Part shown: piece after piece, positions 26,701 through 36,577 of the stretch
Layout: every line of letters starts with the position of its first letter
Numbering within the stretch: position 1 is the stretch's first letter
NCBI RefSeq assembly: GCF_018687715.1
Contig: NC_056752.1
Span: 2,108,001 to 2,172,000 of the forward strand
Length of the DNA: 64,000 nt
Direction: 5' to 3'
Source of the DNA: Carya illinoinensis
Lineage: Eukaryota; Streptophyta; Magnoliopsida; Fagales; Juglandaceae
The notes under the pieces: generated by a model
Told to the model about the DNA's origin: nothing
Seen by the model: the letters and a program-made list of their open reading frames with translations, nothing else
The model's database searches: none
Program-made: the position numbers and the translations under genes

Positions 26701-29349
26701 TCTAAACTACAATTAGGCAGAAAAGGCAGTTTTACCTGGACTGGTTGTTCATATTTGTACTCCCAGTTGCCCTGCTTAAAGAACCTTGCTCCAGACAGGT
26801 CGCCATTTCTTGTAATGTAGTAACAGTAACTTCAGTTGATCCAGTAAGTGTTATAGCTCCTTTTGATGTTTCACGAATTTGAATCAGCTGCCTACCGTCA
26901 ATAGCAACTTTTCCAGCATGTCCTTTAGCAGTATCCAATTTGCTAATAGCTACAGAATCCAGCAAGTCCCTTACTTCTTCCTTGAGAATCTTCAAATTCA
27001 AAAATTCTAATTATTTTCTAAGGATATCAGGAACTAGAGGAATCTAGAAAAAGAAAATGGTCAACCTAGCCATTGTATCACACTTGCATATCGACACACT
27101 GTCTCAAGGTGGACTCTCTTCAAAAAGACCAATGGAATGACATTTCAGAAGAATTGGAACCAATTATATTTTAGGTCAAATTAATAAATCAAGAAAGCTT
27201 ATAAATTTCCCATTCTACTTCGTTGTGGCCCGTTGAGTATAATTTCAATTGGGAAATAAGTAGCTTCAGCAGAAACTATTGTGTTCTAAAGTGCATGCCC
27301 GAGGGAATACCTAGGTATTAAGCATAAAAAAAAAAAAAAACCATATAATGAATGACCTCAATGAAAGAAACATGCAACTGGAATTCAGTTTGATGATTCA
27401 ATGTTTTGATCTTGTTGAACAGTGCATTCATAACTTGAGGAATAAGTCCTGTCTGGCAACCATCCTTGAAGCTAGTCCCCATGGTATAAGTTTTCCCAGA
27501 TCCTGTCTGCAGCATACATATATGCCGATAATCAATAGAAATGAGACATGATGTGAGGTCTTGCTCTATTTATAACATTTTATGTACAGGTTAGAGATTA
27601 CCTGACCATAAGCCAGTACAGTACCATTATATCCTTGGAATAAACCATCAACAAGTGCAGCAATGCATTCTTCAAACATGGCAGATGAAGGAGATCCACT
27701 GCTTCCATAGACATGATCAAATGTAAAGGAATGGGTGCCAATTTGTACCTGCTCCACGGAAACAACTAAGATTTCATTCTTGGAAATGTAGGTAGAAAGG
27801 AAAATGTTGCATGAATTATCAACATAAAATATTTCAAATAATTGCAAAAATAAATTGAAATAGGTTCCCCTGAAATTATGCTGCATTAAGGCCACATAAT
27901 GTGCCTTAGCATTTTCCATTTTGAAATTGAGATATCATGTCAGCAAGTAACACATACATATTTCACAAACTGAAATATGCACTTTATGACATGACACATT
28001 GCATACATGCCATATCTCCCATTGAAATATACTTAAAAGGTGTATAGCAGTATATTATTACAAAATTAGCAATCAAATACACAATTTGGCTCAATTAGAA
28101 AAACTTTATTGTATAAGAGACCTAGGTTCCAATCCCACCATGGATGATGGGGTCAAGGGATGGGAAAAAGTTGCCTCCCTTATGTAACTCGTAGGCCCAA
28201 AAAAATAAAAAGAAGAAAGAAAGGAAAAAAAAAAAAAAAAAAAAGATAATCTGATTAGGAAACCTCTCTCTTTAAGCTGCTCTTCTACGAAATTTAAAGC
28301 AAGACACCTCTAATCTCTCCACCTATACATTGAAAAGGAAAAAGGTTTTCCAATTTAAAATACTGCATATTTGAAGCTTCAAATACAATACCTCTATTAT
28401 CCACTCTTGTATAAATTAAAGTCAGTACAGAGAGATTACAAGATTTGTATCAGGGCTGCATAAACAAACTATATTTCAAACCTCATATCCAGGTTCAAGT
28501 ATGCAAGTGCATTAAATGTTTCGTTCTCAGCACAGTATACACAAAGTGAAAACGTGTTGGCCAATTATGATCATCGGATCAGGGTAATGAGAAACTACTC
28601 AACAACCTACGGTTCAATAAATTAAATAGCCTTGGCATAAAGCAGAAAGGTGATAAGTAGAAATCAACACTCATGCAGCAGAGCTCAATTTGTGAAACTA
28701 CGGTTTGGTTTAGATGAGCGGCGGCACACGCCATTGGCATAAATAAAAAGGAATATTTACAGATTGGCAGGAGGTGGCAGTGTGGCACAATAAAAAGAGG
28801 TTGCATGCCAAGTATTTAAGATTATATCCAACTACTACTTACCCATTTTAGGAAATTTATATTTGTCAGTGAAACAAGTGTACATACAGAGAATAAGGAA
28901 CCAGATTGTACTTGTTCTGAAACATTACTAGCAACAAGGACACATAAGGATTCTTCAATCCTCCAAGTTCTCACCCAAAAACCAATTGAGAAAATGCATA
29001 AATATGGAAAAAAGAAATAACAAACTGAACACAAGCTACAAACGCCAATAGATTAAACCAGAAGCTAGAAGTCGAAAACATCTAGAATTCAATAGATTCC
29101 GCGCCAAACGATAGAAAAGGTGTTTAACTTTTAGCCAGAGGGAAAAAAACCCCACATGCTAAAATATAGAACATAGCAGCTTCCAGTTCAATAATCCCCA
29201 GTTGCTCTCGGGAGGCAAAAAATGCAAAGTACCTGATTTTTCCGGGGTGTAACAGTAACACATTCTTTACAACCGTGAAGGCGTTCATCGGCGATAAGGG
29301 GACGTATATGAACCGCAACCTTGACACAACAATTCTCAGGAGTGTCCAT
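3586..29349 (-). CDS. KIN4A: Kinesin-4 motor protein, KIN-4A/FRA1 type (25 exons, 1,031 aa)
   Basis: Plus-end-directed microtubule motor. In Arabidopsis FRA1 acts at cortical microtubules and affects cellulose orientation and delivery of wall material (family knowledge). Exons in transcript order: 29233-29349, 27602-27748, 27357-27506, 26736-26989, 26182-26369, 25973-26097, 25398-25434, 11082-11173, 10811-10921, 10621-10734, 10309-10393, 9694-9806, 8766-8864, 8536-8649, 8249-8365, 7881-7961, 7001-7072, 6245-6338, 6143-6174, 5389-5486, 5191-5289, 4871-5092, 4346-4508, 3878-4033, 3586-3801. All introns are GT-AG, phases agree throughout, and the exons sum to 3,096 nt ending in TAA (3586-3588). 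The ATG is at 29347-29349; the N-terminus MDTPENCC resembles the FRA1 start. Length is close to Arabidopsis FRA1 (about 1,035 aa). The extended tail ending in a [15 protein letters not shown] block favours KIN-4A over KIN-4C. Intron 7 is 14.2 kb of nested insertions, yet the reading frame is intact. Confidence 0.96.
5723..5962 (-). mobile_element. tRNA-derived SINE in KIN-4A intron 19
   Basis: Read on the minus strand, the element starts near 5,962 with a tRNA-like head: an A-box-like GCTCAAATGGTAAAGG and a perfect B box GGTTCGAATCC. It ends in a poly-A tail (poly-T at 5,723-5,737 on the plus strand). It is flanked by a near-perfect duplication, ACTATATATG at about 5,713-5,722 and ACCATATATG at 5,963-5,972 (one mismatch). 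Structure and length (about 240 bp) fit a plant SINE. Confidence 0.85.
8715..8760. repeat. (CA)n-(TA)n microsatellite
   Basis: About 17 AC dinucleotides run directly into AT dinucleotides, immediately 3' of KIN-4A exon 13 (8,766-8,864) on the transcribed strand, inside intron 13. Confidence 0.95.
9023..9300 (-). mobile_element. LINE 3'-end fragment in KIN-4A intron 12
   Basis: On the minus strand this ends in ATTTTATCTTACTTATAAAAAAAAA. The same TTACTTATAAAAA tail closes the LINE at 11,345 and the LINE derivative at 43,594. Just upstream is CCCCCTGTGTACTTGGGC, seen in degraded form at about 53,750-53,780. The remnant encodes a stretch like the extreme C-terminus of a plant LINE ORF2. It is a 5'-truncated insertion; target duplications are not clear. 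Confidence 0.7.
11427..12350 (-). pseudogene. LINE ORF2 C-terminus, zf-RVT domain
   Basis: An open stretch of 307 codons with the usual end of plant LINE ORF2: [13 protein letters not shown], then [18 protein letters not shown], then a Cys/His cluster ([18 protein letters not shown]) and a [12 protein letters not shown] block. This is the zf-RVT region. The upstream ORF2 segments are in other frames, so it is a broken remnant. Confidence 0.88.
12442..13744 (-). pseudogene. LINE reverse transcriptase, frameshifted
   Basis: Three open segments in different frames cover the RT domain: [53 protein letters not shown] and the catalytic FADDTLFFC box (about 12,990). The last part, [22 protein letters not shown] (12,699 downwards), is again out of frame. 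At least two frameshifts separate the blocks, so no active enzyme is made. Confidence 0.87.
13881..15775 (-). pseudogene. LINE endonuclease (APE type), split by MITE
   Basis: Around 15,745-15,640 the minus strand reads [18 protein letters not shown] and [11 protein letters not shown], the start of an APE-type endonuclease. The domain continues to 15,306, is interrupted by the hAT MITE (14,609-15,297), and resumes at 14,600-14,208 with [22 protein letters not shown] and SDHWPIML. The connector at 14,132-13,881 holds a [20 protein letters not shown] block. Stops occur in the first part. Confidence 0.82.
14609..15297. mobile_element. hAT-type MITE with GGTCC arrays, 8-bp TSD
   Basis: A 689-bp element with terminal inverted repeats TAGGGGTGAG and CTCACCCCTA, flanked by a perfect 8-bp duplication CTCACAGG at 14,601-14,608 and 15,298-15,305. 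An 8-bp duplication is the hAT signature. Both subterminal regions are packed with GGTCC/GGACC repeats (14,620-14,750 and 15,140-15,285). The AT-rich middle contains a direct repeat of about 100 bp (about 14,776-14,880 and 14,996-15,100). It has no coding capacity. Confidence 0.93.
15776..16555 (-). pseudogene. LINE ORF1, C-terminal half
   Basis: The minus strand encodes a low-complexity Ser/Val/Glu-rich region ending with [23 protein letters not shown] and [19 protein letters not shown], which directly precedes the endonuclease start. The same block occurs in the LINE derivative at 43,007-43,363 ([20 protein letters not shown]). It marks the ORF1/ORF2 boundary of plant L1 elements. The viral block cuts it at 16,556. 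Confidence 0.75.
16641..16646 (-). terminator. Viral poly(A) signal AATAAA, left arm
   Basis: Mirror of the signal at 24,167-24,172 (TTTATT on the plus strand). Confidence 0.65.
16715..16722 (-). promoter_or_regulatory. Pararetroviral TATA box, left arm
   Basis: Mirror of the box at 24,091-24,098 (CTTATATA on the plus strand). It faces left, into the LINE and in the same direction as KIN-4A transcription. Confidence 0.7.
16975..17475 (-). CDS. Overlapping 166-codon viral ORF (left copy)
   Basis: Mirror of the frame at 23,338-23,838, same length, ATG and stop, overlapping the end of the left-arm RT/RNase H frame. It is open along its full length in both arms. Function unknown. Confidence 0.45.
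   Translation of the reverse strand: MQPGGSSGDVHGESQGDLVVYPDCTPGISLKARPSLVLRPNGTTVYPSERAVIYNPDYFRQTKGVIVEYGEPPTIQYEPTKPIRSDRAEELGSLARRIKEDAMEDFRTSLASIEWILRKEADFCRRISTKDNWAGDVLPKLQLRQQLMEELVARANELSKLAEASM
17046..19518 (-). pseudogene. Badnavirus-like protease-RT-RNase H, left arm
   Basis: An open frame of about 820 viral codons. The aspartic protease region comes first, its active-site triad reading DTA (19,356-19,364) where the right arm has DTG. RT follows with YIDD (near 18,312-18,323), then RNase H with [11 protein letters not shown]. It starts abruptly at the inverted junction with no viral start; the in-frame ATG upstream (19,622) lies in antisense spacer. Its 3' end runs 14 codons beyond that of the right arm because one substitution removes the earlier stop. 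Lacking the coat-protein part and with an altered protease site, it is a fragment. Confidence 0.88.
19519..23725 (+). pseudogene. Badnavirus-like polyprotein (CP-PR-RT-RNase H), right copy
   Basis: 5'-truncated ORF3-type polyprotein. The coat-protein core runs from about 19,560 to 20,560, with [24 protein letters not shown] and [19 protein letters not shown], then a basic [13 protein letters not shown] tract. A CCHC knuckle (CX2CX4HX4C) is at 20,582-20,623, and the CX2CX11CX2CX4CX2C cluster that typifies badnaviruses at 20,960-21,040. A coiled coil covers about 21,110-21,240, protease DTG is at 21,449-21,457, RT YIDD at 22,490-22,501, and RNase H ([11 protein letters not shown]) near 22,940. 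An in-frame TAG at 20,372-20,374 interrupts the coat-protein region. The movement-protein part is absent. Confidence 0.9.
23338..23838 (+). CDS. Overlapping 166-codon viral ORF (right copy), unknown function
   Basis: This frame starts with ATG inside the RNase H end of the polyprotein and reads +1 through its 3' end to TAG at 23,836-23,838. The product has a Pro/Gly/Tyr-rich first half ([24 protein letters not shown]) and a charged helical second half ([27 protein letters not shown]). Some badnaviruses carry extra ORFs overlapping the 3' end of ORF3, so a real accessory gene is plausible; I do not recognise the product. The left arm keeps it open too, with one residue difference noted (I versus T). 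Confidence 0.5.
   Translation: MQPGGSSGDVHGESQGDLVVYPDCTPGISLKARPSLVLRPNGTTVYPSERAVIYNPDYFRQTKGVIVEYGEPPTIQYEPTKPIRSDRAEELGSLARRIKEDAMEDFRTSLASIEWILRKEADFCRRISIKDNWAGDVLPKLQLRQQLMEELVARANELSKLAEASM
24091..24098 (+). promoter_or_regulatory. Pararetroviral TATA box, right arm
   Basis: TATATAAG lies in the viral intergenic region between the end of the last ORF (23,838) and the poly-A signal at 24,167. This placement matches the full-length-transcript promoter of Caulimoviridae. It would drive transcription rightwards, antisense to KIN-4A exons 7 to 1. Confidence 0.7.
24167..24172 (+). terminator. Viral poly(A) signal AATAAA, right arm
   Basis: AATAAA, 69 bp after the end of the TATA box. In pararetroviruses the poly-A signal lies just after the transcription start, giving terminally redundant RNA; spacing and order fit. 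Confidence 0.65.
24258..25030 (-). pseudogene. LINE ORF1, N-terminal half
   Basis: On the minus strand about 24,900-24,560 reads [19 protein letters not shown], then [20 protein letters not shown] and [20 protein letters not shown], then [14 protein letters not shown]. This is the DUF4283-like N-terminal part of plant LINE ORF1. In-frame stops are present. It shows the viral block landed inside ORF1, because the C-terminal half lies at 15,776-16,555. Upstream of about 25,030 the LINE 5' end is not defined. Confidence 0.75.
28083..28245 (+). mobile_element. SINE-like element in KIN-4A intron 1
   Basis: A tRNA-like head with A-box-like TTGGCTCAATTAG (about 28,087) and B-box-like GGTTCCAATCC (about 28,126), 37 bp apart, followed by a short body (GGGTCAAGGGATGGGAAAAA) and an A-rich tail from about 28,200. 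This is standard SINE organisation. Target duplications were not found. Confidence 0.65.
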
Positions 29350-29660
29350 GCGTTGCACTGTGAATAAAAAAAGATGGAAATTAAGGTGGTGGATTTTTAA
29401 CTCTCAAGAGAGTGAAAAATATGAGAGAGAGGAGGCGGTGGTGGTTCGAAAAGAGGAGAAACAGAGCGGGAGGAGCAATGCAAAGTGCAATAACAAATCA
29501 ACGACTATTACCACTTCACTTTTTATTTCAACTTTTTCTTCCAGCTTGCTCTACACACTCAATCAGTCGGCAGCCACCCCAAAGACCACGGTGGTGGTGT
29601 TGGAAGTTGGAACACTTCGCTCTCATTCGTTTCCTATATTGTCCTCAGCTGCACTTCAAG

Positions 29661-29699
<39 letters not shown>

Positions 29700-29849
29700 G
29701 TTTGACTAGATCCTGGTTCTTTGCGCCAACTGTGAAGCTGCAGTCTCCCACGCCCAACACCGACTTCTCCCTTCTTCTTTTTTCTTTTTTTTTTTTTCTT
29801 CACTTTTTGAGTTTTTTTTTTTTCTCTCCCAATTTTTTTTAGTGCAATT
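29350..29849 (-). promoter_or_regulatory. KIN4A: KIN-4A 5' UTR and proximal promoter
   Basis: Directly upstream of the ATG at 29,347-29,349. It includes a (CT)n run at 29,664-29,697, which is (GA)n on the transcribed strand, and long T runs near 29,780-29,830. GA-rich 5' leaders are common in plant housekeeping genes and bind BBR/BPC factors (general knowledge). The transcription start cannot be placed from sequence. Confidence 0.5.
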
Positions 29850-30005
29850 TAGATAATCAAATAAAATGAGATAATTTTAAATAAAAATATTATCAAAATA
29901 TTAATTTTTAATATTTTTAATATTTTAATTTTAAAAAAAATAAATTTTTTATTTTTTATCTAAAATTATCTTATTTCGTCTAATCCCACCATTCAAACTA
30001 TAACT
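29850..30005. mobile_element. AT-rich MITE, copy B
   Basis: Inverted-repeat element: AAATAAAATGAGATAATTTTA near the left end and its complement (AAAATTATCTTATTTCGTC) near the right end. Related to the copies at 1,745, 37,607 and 38,545. Confidence 0.55.
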
Positions 30006-32251
30006 AATATTTAAAAAAAAAAACTTTAAAGAGAGAATAACTCAATGGCCCTATAGGTAAATAAAAAAGGTGAAACTTTAAAATCTTAATTTAGACAAAT
30101 GAGCACTCATAAGTATTGATGACAATGATGAGCATCAATATTACCAATGTCATGTTTATATTATCTTAGCTCAAAAAACTTTAAAAATATATAAATAATA
30201 GACAATATAATATTAATAGCTTAGTTTCGCTGATATAATATTAATAGTTGACATCATTAAATATTACGAGATTATTATATTATATCTATTTTTTAAAATT
30301 ATATAAAATATATAATTAATATAGCTAATGTTCCTTTAACAAGAAAAATGGTGACCACCTCGTGTAAAGTGATGCCCTTCTTCGGCGAGACACCATCAAA
30401 ATGTTAATTCTTTTAACTCCTATTATGATACAAATCCATAATGTTATTCTATCATTTTTAAGTAATTATTTATTTAAAATTTCTTATAAGTATGAAAATT
30501 TGATTACTTCTAACCAGCCATAATGCAATAAAAGAAAAAGAAAATAAGTTTAAAAATATCAAATATTACATCTGTAAAAAGATTATATAAAAATAAACTT
30601 TCAAACTGACATGATTTCATATAATATGTTAGATTTATTTAAATAATAATAATTTTACAATCTAATATATCATATTAAATTACATCAGTTTATAAATTTA
30701 TTTTCGTAAAATTTATTTATATGGGATATCTTTATAGTTAAAATATTTCTCTTCTACCCTATCACGAGAGAAAATAACATTTTAAGTACCAAAAAATAAA
30801 AAACCTGGATGGCATTTCGGATAAGTGGAATGAGTTAAAAAATATATATATAAATAAAAAGTTTTGTTACTCATCATTCCTATATATTATATATTATTTT
30901 TTATTTTTTTAATTAATTTTATTCTTCTTAAATTAATTAAATTTTTTTTATTTACCGTCTACATATCACATATTTGATAAGACAAAATAATTAAAAAAAT
31001 AAAATATATATATATATATAATGTGTAGCGTAAAGAATCAAGTCGATGTGCATAATTTTTCTATAAAACACAGGATAGGACCGAAAGCGACGGCCACGAT
31101 CAACTAGACATAAGTAATAAGCAGCTTTTGGGCCCTTGTTCACATGGCCTCTTATAGTTTATTTACCGCTAAGGAAAGCAGAGTGTCCCCACAGTCTCTC
31201 TCTTTAGTCCCATTACTCCATTTTTTTATAGGTAACTTTCCATTTTCTTCTACCTTTTCAGTCTTTTTCTCTTTTTTTTTTTTTAAAAAATCCTTTGCAA
31301 TTAATTTTCAAACCCTATTAAATTATACTTATAAAACAACTCTGTTATATTTCTATTGCCTCCATTATTATGAATGATGTAATTAATACTCCCATTTTTT
31401 GTTTTGTAGTTCTTTTTATTTTTCCCCTCCGAGGGTACTTGATTTCTTCTTTAGAAGACATCATATATGGCCCCATCCAAAAAAGAAAGTTGGATAATAA
31501 TGGAATTCTCTTTTTTTTTTTTCTTAATAAAAAAGGAAGATGGGGGCAACTAGTAACCATTTTTAAGCATAACCATCGGAATCCTTATCGGTTGCAAAAT
31601 GCCTGATTTGTATCATTATTATTGTCTCAAGTCTGTCACCATAACACTCTAAAAATATTTAATTAATTCAAATCCGTCTCATAGTTTAAAGGTCAGACTT
31701 TGATTTTAACTTATATCCTAACTTAAATTTCTAATCTTGAAATCGTAAAATACCGAATCGTATCAACTAGGCTACAACCTTGTATTATATTCCAATGATT
31801 GCTTGATCAATTCCTTTACGCGCGGTACAACAGGACAGGTTAAGCAAACTGCATGGTGAAACACAAGTAAAGCAAACTTTAATTATCACACTAACAGCTC
31901 ACGAAAGGAACAGATGCAGCTTGGTTTTGTCCTATTCATTTATATAGACGTCAATGCAGGATATAATTCATATATATGTGCTGACAAAAATAGCTTTGCA
32001 GTTCTTTTAATTCCCCCCCGACGTTTCCTTCATATTATTGGTATACCCATAAATTAAATAACGATAGATCAAAGCCATAATAATCAAATTGCTTTAATTT
32101 CTTTACGGAAAAACACAATTCAAGCAAACTGGTCTGCAGTACATGACCGACCTCAACTATTTTAGTGATGTGAATTTCAATTTCCTTAATCCGGAAGAAT
32201 TAGACACTATATTACAAAGATCTCAACCTCAACTATCCTTCTCTCTTACCT

Positions 32252-32253
<2 letters not shown>

Positions 32254-32304
<51 letters not shown>
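32254..32304. repeat. (CT)n microsatellite
   Basis: About 25 uninterrupted CT dinucleotides in the intergenic region. Confidence 0.95.
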
Positions 32305-32307
<3 letters not shown>

Positions 32308-33504
32308 CCGTGTTAGCTTGTATATATACATGCATCATGGCAAGTAATTGACCATGCATGTTCGTACAAGGCCAGATCGTCGAGGTCCCCATAGAATTAA
32401 TGATTTGATCAGCTTGCCCCAATTTGATTTGGATCGGTTTAATTGTTAATTTTAAGAACGTGATGATTAATTTAGTATAATCTTGTTAACAGAATGGATC
32501 TAATTGGGAATAGATAGGGTTTTGCACCGACAAGTACTTTTACCCACCTTGTAGTATATGAGAGAGAGAGAAAGGGTGAGCTATAGAGAGAGATGCGAAA
32601 GCGATTATCAGGTTTAATTCATAATCATGTGTAGAAGAATTTTGCTTTCAGACTTTAAGGCCAGAAATTTAAGGCCAGAAATTAAAGATATATGTGTAGA
32701 GAGAGTACTAGTACGGACGTTGTTAATGCACCAATTAATTACATCAATGCTGTAAAAGTAATATATATATACACACATATGATCTATAAGAGATCAATAC
32801 ATATGTATTATATATAATTATATGTGTATATATATATATATGAATAATATTATATATAATCGTGAAATATGTAAATATTATATAATAATTTTAAAAAATA
32901 ATAAAATTTATAATTAAAAAATTAATTTTTTTTACATAAATTTTATATTAATTTATTTTTTTTAAACGATTAGACAGTTGTAAATATCATCTATATATAT
33001 ATGCGCTCTCTGTAAAATTAAAAGGGTGTAAGAATCGTACGTACGTACGTAGTACTGATCACTTTATATATTATATAATATAATGAAATTAAATATCAGA
33101 GGTCGATCGAGAGGTAATTAATCAATTAATGCATCCAAAGCGGCGCCGGCTCATCATCAGGGAAAATTAATAATAATCTGCGGTAATTAAATACCATATA
33201 TATTTCTCTAGCTTAATATATCCTCAATTAAACGCGGTAATAATTATTAGATCCCAAGACCCCCTCATAACTAAGCAAGTACTTACGTACCATAAAATTT
33301 ACCCACGATCTCGGGACTGTACATGCACGATCGATGATCATCTGTACATTTTGCCGATATTGGGATATTTGATTCAGGTCATGACTAGTTAATTTGAAAC
33401 ATACACTACATATTAATTTCGTGCTAGTTACGGTAAAATTAAGCTTTTTTCAATTTTATAAGAGCATATTACATTAATTAATAATGGACATTACAACATA
33501 AGCT

Positions 33505-33539
<35 letters not shown>

Positions 33540-34770
33540 CAAGACAACTATAACATTAATAACTCTTCAGTACATAATCGTGATTGATATGATCTAATCC
33601 ATACTGTAAATTTCTACAAACCTACAATCTGAGAGACAGCACAATTCTATCTAAAATAGAATTAACAAACTCCGTACTCCATCTAAAACGGAGTAAATGA
33701 CACATTCTATGGATAAAAGTTTAAGAGACAATATGTTTTTTAGTTTTTTATTTTTCTAAAATAAAAAATAGTATAAAAAATTAAATATACATGAGAAATA
33801 ATGAAAATGCATCTTGAAAATATATAAATATGTAATTTCATCCTTAGAAGAAAAATTATAAACACAACGACTATGATAGTACGTGAGGGACACGCACTCT
33901 GAGAATATAGCAAGCGATGTAACTAGTGACTTTAGATTCAGAAAAGTCGCGTGTGGCAGCAGAATAATCACCTTAACAAAGATGCATGGATTCACGTGCC
34001 AACTTTAAACTATATGTATGGCTCACGCGCTACTCCGTTTGACAAACTTTTTAATTTGTTTGAAGGATCGGTATCTCAGGAAGCCTACAGTAAGGAATGT
34101 GGTGATTGCCGAGAGCTAGAGAGTAATAGATCCACCTTTCTCTATACTTAATTCTGAAAAAATATTAAAAAATAATAATAATAATAAATAATTAAAAACT
34201 TGAGAGGAGGAGGAGGAGGAGGGATGACGGAAGGAGCTGATCCTTCTGCAGAATCTGCACAGATCTCTTTTGGGTTGGTGTCTAGAGGGAAGAGGAGCCT
34301 TACTTTAAAACTAGGGCCGGCTCGTCCCTTTATCAGTCTCGCACAGTAAAATTAAGCTGGCTTTCGGAAAGCTAACAAGTGAAATTGCAATTAACACGTA
34401 CAGGAAAAGGTAGAGACGCGTGCATGGCTAGACGTACATGCACGTATCAGCTAATTGGTGGCGTGTGTGGTCACGTCCAAGATGAAGAAAATAAAAATCA
34501 TTCTAGTTCCATGGCCACGTGACTTGCGATAATTTTACATGCGGGACGTTTGAAATCTTGCTGGCCTTTTTTTGGTCAATTGAAGTCTTTTTCTTTTCTT
34601 TTTTTTTCGCCCTTTTCATCTAGAGTACTAGGGCCGGCGGCCTTAAAGTCGATCTGGAGTCTTAAAGTCGTTGATTAATTTTTTTTTTTTTTTAATCAAA
34701 GATCAGTTATGTTTTTAGAGTTTTTAACAGCGTTATGATTACGATGATTCATGGGTACGTATAAAGCCTA

Positions 34771-35140
34771 TGTCGACTACAAGAAATGCTAATTTTTCCC
34801 CGGAGGATATGTGGTCGGAAAAGGAGCATTTTCTCACTAAATTCAATCATGGAGTCTCGTGACATTAAATATTTTTTCTACCAAATCACTAACTCGTGAG
34901 AAATAAGTACTTTTTCCGACAACTCAAACGGTGGAGGAAGTCTATGAATTTGGTGGCAAATGAACACCAATTTTGGCTTTCATGATGAGCAATATGACAT
35001 TTTGCAATAAATAGTGAAGGTAGATTAATATTGTTTTCCCATGAAAAAATTTTGTGGAAATAAATACTTTAATTTCCAAGCAAAGTCACATTCACGAGTT
35101 TTGGTAGGTAGGAATAATATTTGAAATTTGATTTGAATTT
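34771..35140. mobile_element. Possible CACTA transposon end
   Basis: The sequence GACTACAAGAAATGCTAA near 34,776 differs at the first base from the usual CACTACAAGAAA terminus of CACTA elements. It is followed by TTTTTCCCCG- and TTTTTCCGAC-type repeats as in subterminal regions. No partner end was identified. Confidence 0.35.
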
Positions 35141-36540
35141 AAACTTCTTTGTTTACAGCCTTTTTATAAGGCATCCCGTGATTATTGATTAATTATTATA
35201 ATCAAGAAGGTGCGTATTAATTATTACTCTTTTATATGATAATTATATTGGAAATACTATTGAATAAATGATCACTTCGTCTTCTCGATCTTTTTAATTG
35301 TTCGTTGATCCCAAACTAGGATGAGTTTTACGAAAGTTGTCATGCGATCTCATCAATATTCGTAGACTTATCCCTTCTTATATACCACTGCATGCCACAC
35401 TGCATGCCACGCTGCATCCTGATCAGTACTCTCTCTCAGCTTTTTTTCATCACGCTTTCTGCAAATGTGGGCCTTTGGATGAACTTGTATCTGAGTGTGA
35501 ATGATCAGGTTCTCCGAATCTCAGACTTTCTAATCCAACACGAAGATTGCTGATCTGGACTTGGTTAATTTGTTTTAATAATTAGTCAGTGTAACTGCCT
35601 TTATAACTTGGGACTACATGAGATCAGGAGCTAGCATCGATGGTAAGGTGGCTAGCTATCAGGGTTGTGGTCCCGGCCTTATCGTCCTGAACTATCGATC
35701 CCAGTCACACTTCTTGGCCTTTCATTTTGAATCATGTCCTGTCTTGGTCATCAACTACTGCATGCATGCAATGACTCCAAAGCTTTATATGACTGACCAT
35801 CTTAGCTTTATCTTTCTTTTCGTTTTCTTTTCTTTTTTCTTTCTCCCTAGCTATCTTTCCAGCTCGATCGAGTTAATTCATAGCAATTGCCAACAGCTGC
35901 ATGTGCAGCTAGCGCTGCAAATTCCCACCATGTTGTGCTTTGAGACATACACTTACTGTGATCGATCTTCTTTATTGGCAGTGTGTCCTTGACAGCATCA
36001 CTTCAGTGAAAACAATATACCTTTGCACCATACTTAGCTTTTTTCTACTTAATTTGAAACGTCGGTTCATTATGAAAAATTATATTTGCAATCTGGCATA
36101 TATATTGACAAAAGAAAACAAGCTTAATTGGTTAATTTGGAGGTTCAACAACAAAGGATAAATTCAGATCATGCGTTATTAATATATATATATATATATG
36201 CTCAAAGTGTCAAATGGGGATTTTCTTGTGTCTTGGATAAGGTTTTAAAGCTTGGAATGACATTTTTTTTTTAGAAGACGATGGTACCTTAAATTTATTA
36301 ATAGTTATTACTTATGGTGGAAGAATATCATAATTACATCTTGACAGCTGGGGATTATACATTCAGATGAAAAACAGTTAAATTTAGATATTGAAGCTAA
36401 CTAAAGATAACTAAAAGTTCTATACAACATATCAAATCCAGGTATCCGAGCTTGGAATGAAATATATAACGCCTTTAAGAATTAATGAAATTTGGAGACA
36501 TATATATAAATATAATTATTTTTTTTTTTTTTTTTTGAAG

Positions 36541-36577
36541 TGTGGGGGGTGGGGGGAGGGGGGGGGGGGGGGGGGGT
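36541..36577 (+). repeat. Poly-G tract next to poly-T
   Basis: About 20 consecutive G plus flanking GGGG runs, directly after an 18-base T run (about 36,519-36,536). The plus strand could form a G-quadruplex. The exact length may be a sequencing artefact. Confidence 0.8.

Larger units (their letters stand above)
11082..29349 (-). other. KIN4A: KIN-4A exons 1-8: motor domain
   Basis: Exons 1-8 encode residues 1-370, the ATPase and microtubule-binding head. The P-loop GQTGSGKT is at residues 87-94, split by the exon 2/3 junction. Switch I (SSRSHAIF) is at about 222-229 and switch II (DLAGSE) at 266-271. The head ends with a [13 protein letters not shown] block before the neck. All nucleotide-contact motifs look intact. 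Exon 7 is only 37 nt (25398-25434) and is followed by the 14.2-kb intron before exon 8. Confidence 0.95.

Noticed and set aside
35618..35992. 124-codon frame in the intergenic region
   Set aside because: No domain, hydrophobic pyrimidine-rich translation and no conserved motif. A non-coding transcript remains possible.
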